Positions 55,780 through 64,000 of a DNA stretch of 64,000 bases are shown here, piece after piece. The stretch lies in assembly GCA_027924585.1 (NCBI GenBank), contig BSBM01000964.1, positions 2,053,501 through 2,117,500 on the forward strand. The letters are read 5' to 3'. How positions within the stretch are numbered: position 1 is the first letter of the stretch; each line of letters begins with the position of its first letter. The position numbers and the translations under genes were made by a program. The notes under the pieces are model-generated. The model was not told the DNA's origin. It made no database searches and saw nothing but the letters and a program-made list of their open reading frames with translations. The stretch is from Larix kaempferi. Its lineage: Eukaryota; Streptophyta; Pinopsida; Pinales; Pinaceae.

Positions 55780-56070
55780 ATGGACACCCGCGAGAGCATC
55801 TCGTTTGACATTGTTGTGAATTCATTTGTGGATCGGAGTGAATGTCATGAATCTCAGCATGTCCAATTACATCCCTTTCCACTGAAAATCTCTCCGTGCA
55901 CGTTATTGCCAAATAATCAACGATTCGTCAATAATCCCCAACATAAGGAGGTAAGAAAAACAAGTTCCCTCCTTTACATGGCCAAGGACATAGCAGTCCT
56001 TCCATGGTTCCGGCCGAGGTCTAGGTCAAGCAAGTACCCAGCAACCGAAAGGTGTCATTGCTGGCAATAA
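55780..56070 (+). other. Upstream ORF (96 codons) in front of the SRPBCC gene
   Basis: ATG 55780 opens a frame that stops at TAA 56068-56070, three bases before the main ATG at 56074 and in the same frame. No domain recognised. It could be a leader ORF, a lost N-terminal extension, or chance. Confidence 0.4.
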
Positions 56071-56073
56071 TCC

Positions 56074-56526
56074 ATGGAGTGCTTCACTTTCACTTTGAAA
56101 GTCCAATCCCCAATACAATTATCGCCATCAAAATTACCCCATCGCATAATACCCATTTCCGATGGCAATCTGAAACACTCCCAAGCATTTCAAGTACCCA
56201 ATGGACTCCATTCTCTGCCCATCAAATTCACCCATGGCAGAAAACCAATCACAGTGTGCAGGGCAGTTGAAAATATTACAGTTGGTGGGGATGATAATAG
56301 CGAAGAGAGCGAGGAAGAGATTGACAATGTTGAGGACATCATTGATTTGAAGATTGAGAAATCTGGGAAGAATTCGAGGAGAATAACTGCAACAATTGAG
56401 GTGGAAGCTCCCCTTGATGCAGTTTGGAATGTGTTGACAGACTATGAGAGATTGGCTGACTTCATACCAGGGCTTGCTGTCAGTCAGTTGCTGGAACGAC
56501 GAGAGAACGGTGCCAGGCTTCTGCAG
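56074..56526 (+). CDS. SRPBCC/polyketide-cyclase-like protein, exon 1
   Basis: 151 codons from MECFTFTLKVQSPIQ. The first 70 or so residues are Ser/Pro/basic and fit a plastid transit peptide. An acidic linker (NSEESEEEIDNVEDI) follows, then the start of the SRPBCC (START-like) fold: ITATIEVEAPLDAVWNVL and TDYERLADFIPGLAVSQLLE. It ends RLLQ at a phase-0 donor (CAG, then GTACAT). The sequence and exon boundary match plant polyketide cyclase/dehydrase and lipid transport superfamily proteins such as Arabidopsis At4g01650. The ligand of this family is not established; lipid binding is inferred from the fold. This exon shows no damage. Confidence 0.85.
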
Positions 56527-57098
56527 GTACATTCGTATCTCTCTCTTGTTGAATAGCTTTGTGCTTTTGCAATGACCCCAATTGGTAGTTTTCAGTTCAG
56601 AGGCAACATATGCAGGATTTAGAAATCGGGTTATATTCACCAATGGAATAAAACAGAAGCTCAGAGCTGTCAGAGAGAGATAAAAGTTAGGTTTGATTAC
56701 AAAAAACAAAGCACAAGAATTTACGCAAAACACAAACACCCAACCATCAGAAAACGCACACATCTTTGTGTTTACTTTTCAACGTCCTTCGAGAACTAGC
56801 TTGTGTATAGGATTTCTTCTCTTAAAATCAAAATTGAAAGATGATTTTCATCAGAGATTTGATCAAGAGTGACTTTTTCTCGTAGAATAAAAAATGAAAT
56901 ATGAATTTTAATCAGAGATTTGATCAAGGATGTTAGGTTTTTAAGGTCTCGTTCCTGTGGTTGAACAACTTGGTTCCTAGTTTATTTTGGTTATGTATGC
57001 ATGTCTGTACAGTGTATGCTTGTGTTTTACAAGAGATACAAAGAAAACAAAACCCAAATGCCTGAGAAGGAAATCCAAGGAACCTAAATTTTTATAAG

Positions 57099-57244
57099 AA
57101 CCGATATCATCTGTTACAGAAGTTTATAAGAAGGGATCAAGCAGTTAGGTGCCAACTAATGCATGAATAGTGAATACAAAAACATTTATATAGTGCAACT
57201 ACATATGGACAATTGCTTGGGTTACTGACATACTCATAGTAGCA
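57099..57244. repeat. Direct repeat flanking the intronic insertion, left copy
   Basis: AACCGATATCATCTG to ACTCATAGTAGCA recurs at 58387-58525 with a few substitutions and a 7-bp deletion. Confidence 0.88.
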
Positions 57245-57246
57245 AG

Positions 57247-58386
57247 TGTTGAGATTTGTATCTCAGGATGTCCTTCATGAGCTCATGACTAGCATGAAGG
57301 GACATTAATTGAGTAGGCATGGATGTAGTGTGTGAGAAACACTCTACCAGTCAGCATGGCTTTAGTGGTGGAAGCATGCAGAGATTCCAAAGACTTTTAC
57401 CTTGTGCATGCGAGATTTTTTAATGCGGTAGTGTGATTTTGCATGCAAGGCAAATTGGGTATTTGGAACCCTAATTAGTCACTAAAGCTCTTAAAAGGAG
57501 ACGAGGGGTAAAGGTAGGGCAACTACTCAGTGATTGAGCAGCAGAGAAGCAGAGGCGCACTTGTGAGAGAAAGAGGTGCACTTCTCCTGTGGGGGCACAC
57601 TTCTGTGAGAGAGGGCGCATTCTTGAAGCCGAAAGGGTTGAGAGAACTGAGGTACTTCCTTCAGAGATTGATAGGAGGGCGCAGCCGCATTGTTCAATCA
57701 GAGATTGATTGACAGGCAGAGGGTGAATCTATTGAGAAGACAGAGAGAGCAGTGAGATAGGGGCGCATTCTTCAGTAGCTGAGAGAGCAGAGCAAGAGTG
57801 GGGTGCACGTTTTAGTGATTAAGAGGGGGTGCACTTCCCTAGACTTAGATCCAGACTTGATTCCATCAGAGATCAGAGCAGAGCAGAGGGCGTAGTTGTC
57901 AGATTGGTCACACATGTGAGAGAGGGGCTCATTCCTTCAGAGATCCAGACTTGATTCCATCAGAGATCAGAGTAAAGCAGAGGGCGTAGTTGTCAGATTG
58001 GTCACACGTGTGAGAGAGAGGCTCATTCCTTCAGAGATAGTTGCAGCTGTTGAGTATTAAGGGATTTATCCCAGAGATCTAGCACTCCTTCCAAGGAGTC
58101 ATGTTCTTCTTTTTATATGATAAAGCTGATTGTAATCATTCTATAATTTCTCTGGCTCAGATTATAGGAAGCTCTAGTTTGCTGGTTTTTCCCCATTGGG
58201 GTTTCCAGGGTAAATCATTGTGTTAAACTGTATGTGTTTGGTTTCCAGTTCCGCTATGCATGTTAGACAAGTTAAATGAGCTTTTGTATTGCTGCTTATA
58301 AAATCAGATCTGAAAGTTAATTCTATGTATGCATCTGGGAATTTTATTGAAAGTAGTTAATCATAGTTAAGCTCAGAGATAAAATT
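57247..58386 (+). mobile_element. LTR-like insertion in intron 1 (about 1.14 kb)
   Basis: It starts TGTTGAGATTTGTATCTC. It contains GAGAGA- and GGGCGCAT-rich sequence, a TTTTTATATGATAAAGC element, and a GCTGGTTTTTCCCCATTGGG block, all common in plant Copia LTRs. A clear CA end and 5-bp TSD were not found; the right side runs straight into the second flanking repeat. No coding region is visible. Likely a solo LTR with a damaged right end. Confidence 0.55.
57849..58036. repeat. 94-bp tandem pair inside the insertion
   Basis: ATCCAGACTTGATTCCATCA to CTCATTCCTTCAGAG occurs at 57849 and 57943 with few changes. Confidence 0.88.
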
Positions 58387-58525
58387 AACCGATATCATCT
58401 GATACAGAAATTTATAAGAAGGGATCAAGCAGTTAGGTACCAACTAATGCATGGATACAAAAACATTTATATAGTGCAACTACAGATGGACAATTGCTTG
58501 GGTTATTGACATACTCATAGTAGCA
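58387..58525. repeat. Direct repeat flanking the intronic insertion, right copy
   Basis: This is the second copy of the 146-bp sequence at 57099, far longer than a target-site duplication. Confidence 0.88.
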
Positions 58526-60710
58526 TGATTCGGCTGTATTCGGAGTTTGTGTATGGAAATTCACATGGAATTCGAAATTCGATGAATATTCGACATAGTA
58601 CAGGTATGGTAAAATCGACTAAATGCTTAAATAATTTAAATTTCACCATCACAAGACAATGACTACATTAGTGAATCTTCAGCCCATATGCTTTTTCTTA
58701 TAAACAGATATAAACTCAAATCACATAAGAAAAAATGGTTTTGAAGAGAAAAACAAAGTAAAATTTGGACACACGAACACTCAGGAATCATTTCAAACAA
58801 ATTTGTGACTATTGTTTCACGTAATATTTTTAATGAATGTTGAAGTCACACACATTACTTAATCACCTTAAAAAAAATACATACATGGAGGCCATGAGTC
58901 CATACTTACCTATCAAACTCTATTTTCACATTGTTATATCATATCTTATGTTTCCAATTTGAAATATGTTTCAAGTTATTTAAGATGAAAAATGAATGTT
59001 ACCTTAAAATTTTGAATGGCACATATATTTTTAATTTTTTTTAAATTAAAAAAATGTTGTAAACTTGTATTTATGAGATGTCTACTTCCGTATTTTAGTT
59101 GTACTAGAAATTTTCTTTACGTATTTTTTCTTTACCAAATCGTATTCGTATCCATATTTATACTTAAATATTGCTATTATGCTACTAATCAAGTGCCTAA
59201 TCACATCTAACATCATGTAGCCTCCTATGTCCCCATGCTGGGATCAGATATAATGAGCACGGTCTTCTTCAACATAGAAATAACTCTTAGTAGGTCATAG
59301 ACCCTTGGCCTCTTGGCCGATCAAAATTTATTATAGGAGAAACAAGATAGTACTAAACATATGTATCTATGTACATTTATATGTGCATGTGTATTACGTA
59401 AGAATGTATGTGTGCACAACAAGCATAGTTATGAGCATAAACATCCTAAGCTAAAATGACAATAAGAAAGCCTATGCATACGCAGCCACAAATCCACTGT
59501 TCTGTTAAAGCAAGGGCAAGTTTAGCACATGCAACCAGAATCTACCCTTCTATTATTTTTAAAAAGAATGAAGAAAACTATCATCTTGAAATTCTCTTGT
59601 GTCCTGATGACAAGCTTTCATTTGAAGGAATCAATTTTGGAGTTTTAGAAAACTAAAATGTCCTATTACTATGCAAAATTAAAAATTAATGCATCAATCT
59701 ATGTGATGCTCCATCAATTGATAGATATTTTTTGGCCTTCTGAGCTTGATTTACCATGGTTACCTTATATGAGAAGAAAATCAATGATATTTTGCGGAAT
59801 AAGCAGTCCATATTGAAGTTTCCTAGTCTGGCAGAGTTTGCCCTTGGAGTTGGAGCCTAAACAGTAATGTGTTGAAAGAAGTTGCTCTACAACGATTGAA
59901 TTTGTGAATTGTAATTCGGGATTTGAGAACTAATGAGATATTCTTTTTAGCCACAAAGAAAAGCTATTTGTCCTGATAATGTTTGAAATAGCTTTTAGCA
60001 TTGGAGCTATAGAAGGCAGCATAGGATGCAAAACTTTGCAGATGCTACTATCAGTATACTACCAAGAGAGAGTGCAGGCTATGGAATGTCGGTATGCAGA
60101 TTTAAAACCAGCAGAAAAATAAACAAAACTAATATGAGTATCTTATACACTGTTTGTCAATATCTATTCAATATTGTCATCTATATCCTTATTTAAGGTA
60201 TATTGGATGCTGATGAAAAAGGTGGAGCTAGCTTGCATTTAAAAAGAGGGGTAACTTATCAGTCCAAATATTAAAGTATTTGAGTATGTGTGTCTGAAGA
60301 GAATATGCATATTTTCGAAGCAAAACTATAAGGTGAGATTGAATGCATACATAGAGGAAGAGGATGATGTTTCGAGCTAGGTTTTGAACTTTTGGTATAG
60401 CTGTAGCTTGAAGCACAGGGCTAATGCAAACATATCTGATTTTTGCAGGCAATGTCAAACAGTGCTTTGTGTTTACCAGTTTAAATGGTTAAAGAAACTC
60501 TTGATATTTTGTGGTAATTTTACATATGATAATAAAAATATCAACCTTTTAAAACATGTTTTCCACTGTGTATTACATGTGCCATACAAAAATGAACTGG
60601 AGCTAATTGCATCTCTCAATCCCATTGATGTTGCTTCACAATTTTATTACTGCTTCTCTTTCCAGTATAGTTTCTTTCCTAACATGAGGTCTTTTGTCCT
60701 TTTCAAGCAG

Positions 60711-60878
60711 ATTGGTGAGCAAAACCTGGCATTTGGTTTGAAATTCAAAGCTAAAGGCATTGTGGATGTCTATGAGAATGAGCTTGAAATTCTTCCAGTT
60801 GGGATCCGACGTGATATTGATTTCAAGATGGTCGAAGGTGATTTTCAAGTCTTTGAAGGGAAATGGGGCATAGAACAA
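60711..60878 (+). CDS. SRPBCC/polyketide-cyclase-like protein, exon 2
   Basis: 56 codons in phase 0 with exon 1, from IGEQNLAFGLKFKAKGI through IRRDIDFKMVEGDFQVFEG to KWGIEQ. The acceptor is TTTTTCAAGCAG and the donor is CAA followed by GTGAGA. The segment continues the SRPBCC beta sheet (FKMVEGDFQ.FEGKW is the family's most conserved block). The last part of the domain (the VDVKPKLWLPV-like block) was not found before 64000, so at least one exon should lie outside the window or be hidden after another long intron. The longer ORF (60384-61010) only surrounds the exon. Confidence 0.85.
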
Positions 60879-61270
60879 GTGAGATTCTTCTTTTCTGGAG
60901 AATTTACCTTGCGTGTGTTTTTCAACTTCTGGAAATTGGAGGAAACTTTTGATTTGTACTTAAGAATTCCTTTGAACTTGTATTTCTGCTTAATGTCAAA
61001 TCCCTGCTAGAAACATCAAGTCAGATCCCCTCTAGAAACATCAGATCCCCTTGACAAAGTTCTTACCTGGTCCTTTTGTTGCTATTTCTGCAATGTTTCT
61101 GTTCTCTCGGTAGGAAAAACAAAATATTACTGCAGGCCATTGCCTAGGAAATTTACACAACCTGTCAATGTTACAGGATTGGTCCTTCTTTCCTTCACTC
61201 TATCTTTGATATCTTACATTTTGGTCTAAATATGAAATGGACCAGTGTAGACAAAAAGGAGTAATAGAGC
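60879..61270. other. Start of intron 2, nothing recognised
   Basis: GTGAGA donor followed by AT-rich sequence without a plausible exon. Confidence 0.5.
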
Positions 61271-61343
61271 TACATTGAAGATGCTCTTTTGCTACTTTCA
61301 TTAGAGCTGCATTGAGTAGGTGCTCTTTTGCTACTTTCATTAC
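61271..61343. repeat. 39-bp tandem pair
   Basis: TGCTCTTTTGCTACTTTCAT at 61282 recurs at 61321, with related flanks. Confidence 0.8.
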
Positions 61344-61345
61344 AT

Positions 61346-61376
61346 TGTAAAGGATATTGTTCTTATATCCTTTACA
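61346..61376. repeat. Perfect 12-bp stem hairpin
   Basis: TGTAAAGGATAT and ATATCCTTTACA are exact inverted copies around a 7-base loop (TGTTCTT). Confidence 0.8.
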
Positions 61377-61384
61377 ACATAGGT

Positions 61385-62550
61385 TTCCCCTCGACATAAA
61401 TTTTATAGTTGTCCCCTTACTCCCTGTTGCCGCATGATCACGCACCTGGGATGACGTGACATAAATCTTCAAGCTGCTTGGTGCGTCCTTGAGGGCAAGT
61501 CTCGAGTCAAGTACTGTCACTTGATCTTGACTCCTCCGTTTAGGCTAATTCCTAACGAAGCCAAGGGGGGTAGCCCCTAGGAAAATAACTAAGGCTTTGG
61601 GTTATCTAGTTATTTAAGATGAAAGATGAAATTTCTTTAGGAGTTTGAAGTAAACACCGATACAAGATATTGCAAAATATGAATTTAGATCAACAACATT
61701 CAACCAATTATTCCATTTAACACATGAATTCACTTAATGAAATTGTTATAACTTATGATTGTTGCAGGTAGACCAGTGCCAAATGGAGTTAAAGAAAGTG
61801 TTGTTGTGTCGTGAAAGCTTGGCAGGTGTCTCGTTGTTAGTTTCAATTTATTACGATGAGTAATTAAAGGAGTGGGTTAATTTCTTGTTTGACCCACAGA
61901 AAGTTTATTTCCTTGAACTGACTGCTTATTGCAACAGTACCAAGTGTCCAATGGGGCGAGGTATAACCTGCTTAAAGCAACCCCTTGACTCTATGGTATG
62001 TTCAATGCGACCTCCTGATTTCTCGTAGATAAACCACTTATGGATTGCCCTATTAGACTAAATACTCGCTTCCCTTTCTGGTGTGACCAACTAGTCGGAT
62101 GAGTCGTAGAGCTCTAGAGCATACGAGGATTTGAGCGTTGGTTCGTTTTATTAAAGACAAAAAGTAAATGTTTTCTAGTTGGTAAAACTAATCCAAGAAT
62201 CTCTTTTCCAGTCGAACTCTTGTACTCGGGCAATCCCTTTCCGTGGCACTGTACTTCGTGGAAGCAAGGGGGTTTGTTACTTTATTGCGAAAATAAATGA
62301 AGCAAAACTAACTACTTTAGTGCAGTGTGTGTAAATGATTAATTAATTTTACAAGATGAGAAATGCATCGAAGTTAGACAATCCAAAGCAAAATAAAGCA
62401 AAAAGGAAAGAAAATCTCACACCACAAAAAAGACGCAGATCCCTAGGGGGGATGGGGTGTGGGCGCTGGGTAGCCCACTTGCTTTATTACTTATTTTACA
62501 AGTTTGGAAAGGTGGATTCCTTTGGTCCTTTTAGCTAAGGATCCAAAGGC
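61385..62550 (+). repeat. Dispersed repeat Y, plus orientation
   Basis: Collinear with the reverse complement of 36270-37570; diverged, with indels. Here no LINE coding region precedes it, so if Y is a LINE 3' region this is a 5'-truncated copy. It lies inside or beyond intron 2 of the SRPBCC gene and abuts the LTR at 62590. Confidence 0.65.
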
Positions 62551-62589
62551 TTACAAGGTTCATGAAAGAAACAAGAAAGAGGTACGTTG

Positions 62590-64000
62590 TGTTATCCACT
62601 AAATTGCACTTAGTGGATTCCGAGTGAACCATCGAAGACTTGAACAATCCAATTGTTCATCATCTGTGTTCCGAGATCCATCATGCCTTTTTCAGGGCCC
62701 TTTTTTAAAATTTTTTTCACATGTTCATGCCCCACGGGGTTTTGTACTAAAGTGTGCTAGCATGGTATTTTTATGTAAAGGACTTGGCTTCCTAGGACTT
62801 ATCAATCAAGTCGGGTATTCCAAGGAGTTTTTTCACTTATTAATTATGTTTTGCATTTTAACAGGGCATAATTTTTGAGTTTTTTTCTTGCTCTTCCAAA
62901 GCTGGAATGCCTGTCGTGATGGTTAGGCCTTAGGAGGTTATTAAAGTCCATGGGTCAATGTATATGAACATGCTAGACACTAGGATAAAGTCATATGGAC
63001 ATGTGCTAGGTTCCGTAGGTGTTTTTTTTTAAGTTTCGGAAATTTTTTTTTCTTGTAAAATCAAGCCATTTTTTAATGGTTTATTTAAAAAAATTGAAAA
63101 TGTAATAAAAGTGTGGTTAGGAGGCCAATTTGGCCATGGGGGTGCTCGTTTTCTAACTGAGAGCACCCACTTTACTCCTAGACCCACTTTCCTAAGTGTT
63201 TAAGTGGATTTATTTTTCACTTAAATTACTTTTGCTCAAAAAAGTAAAAAAAAATGAAAAAAAGGCCAAAAAAGTAAAAAATGAGAAAAAATCCAATTCA
63301 TAAGTTGATGGGATTTGTAAGAGGTTAAGGTCAGATCTGATTGAGAGGTTTTAGGGAGAGTTTTTGGCATGTTTTGGGGTATAGCATAAATGAAGGAATC
63401 AACTCCCCACAAAGAGGGGCACATTTCCTCATGAGGGGGGCACATTTCCTTAAGAGGGGGGCGCATCATTTAAGGAGTTTGCAACACTATTTAAGGCAGC
63501 CTTTGGGCTGATTTTTGGCAGCCCAAATGGTGGAGGCAACCCCCTCCATCAAGCCACTAACTATGGCTTGATTCCCTCAATAAGTGCGCCCTCCCTCTTT
63601 CTCCTTTTTCCATTTAAGCAAGAGCTTTAACTCTCTTTTGCTCATGGTCAGAGGACTGAAGGGCTGCTTTAGTTTGTATTGTATTGTATCATCTTTTGGA
63701 ATAAAGAAGGCTTTGGAGGCAGATCTATGGTGTCATGCTTTCCATGTGTGGATGTTGATTGTCATGTGCTTATGAGGTATAATCTGTCTTGTTTTCTTGC
63801 TTAGGCCTGCAAGGGGAGCTATCTCTCAGTAGGGTAAGAGATTGTTCTAGCTTGATTCATGCTCTTACTGTTTGCTTGTTTTAGATCTCTTAGCTTGCAT
63901 GTATTTTAAGTTTAATTGCATGCTTTCTAAGTTTCTCTTTCCGGCAGCACCTCTGTTTTAATCATCTGTTTGTGCAATGATTTCTAAGTTGCAGGTGACC
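62590..64000 (+). mobile_element. Long LTR, copy B (runs off the window)
   Basis: It starts TGTTATCCACTAAATTGCAC after a purine-rich GAAAGAAACAAGAAAGAGG and matches the LTR at 34122 in the same orientation. It includes the GGGGGCGCATC cluster near 63460 and an AATAAAG signal near 63700. The right end is outside the window. Confidence 0.7.

Larger units (their letters stand above)
56527..60710 (+). other. Intron 1 of the SRPBCC gene (4184 bp)
   Basis: It runs from GTACAT after RLLQ to TTTTTCAAGCAG before IGEQNLAFG, a phase-0 intron with canonical GT-AG ends. It contains the LTR-like insertion and direct repeats described separately. No other exon was seen in 58526-60710. Confidence 0.82.

Noticed and set aside
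56134-56763. 209-codon ORF on the minus strand
   Set aside because: It is the shadow of SRPBCC exon 1, which has strong family homology on +.
60384-61010. 208-codon ORF as a single gene
   Set aside because: Only 60711-60878 matches the SRPBCC family; the rest is intron sequence beyond good splice sites.

Overview
The window reads as intergenic and intronic DNA of a large, AT-rich, retrotransposon-dense seed-plant nuclear genome. A conifer is my best guess. The reasons are a chloroplast-type CDSP32 thioredoxin, a plant TIR resistance-gene exon, a plant SRPBCC gene with a first intron of about 4.2 kb, and many old LTR, LINE, Helitron and SINE remains. The lineage is inference; I saw no organelle or bacterial sequence.

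Layout, left to right. 1-6740: an LTR element (5' LTR cut by the window edge) with a Copia-like gag and zinc knuckles but no visible pol. 8030-15234: a decayed Helitron Rep-helicase gene on +, interrupted by two solo LTRs (10506-11229 and 11476-14273), each with a perfect 5-bp target-site duplication (TSD). 16178-19005: an L1-type LINE on -. 19377-20497: a broken coiled-coil ORF on -. 20693-20898: a SINE on -. 21111-22010: a GA-rich tract. 22158-22912: a LINE fragment. 22920-27187: a Copia element with its integrase core deleted in frame. 27884-29290: a coiled-coil/acidic ORF interrupted by a solo LTR (28562-29278, TSD TCTAG). 32870-33064: a SINE with a 16-bp TSD. 34122-38840: a long LTR, then a LINE tail and LINE C-terminus on -. 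39994-40390: the start of a glycosyltransferase pseudogene, cut by a complete non-autonomous LTR element (40391-43313). 43.3-48.9 kb: mostly unrecognised DNA with small repeats.

The gene-bearing part is 48.9-64 kb. CDSP32 (48933-49913, -) is whole except for one in-frame amber codon and a CEPC active site. A lone TIR exon (50645-51078, -) has a stop at its conserved Trp codon and keeps its splice donor. An SRPBCC/polyketide-cyclase-like gene (+) has exon 1 at 56074-56526 and exon 2 at 60711-60878, and appears to continue past the window. Its intron 1 holds an LTR-like insertion flanked by direct repeats of about 140 bp. From 61.4 kb a repeat related to the one at 36-37.6 kb (inverted) leads into a second copy of the 34-kb LTR, cut by the window end.

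The only gene that still looks intact is the SRPBCC gene. CDSP32 would be functional but for the amber codon. The rest is a record of nested insertion, recombination to solo LTRs and decay. I did not find a convincing new multi-gene system. The most unusual items are the non-autonomous LTR elements carrying gag-derived ORFs of unknown function.
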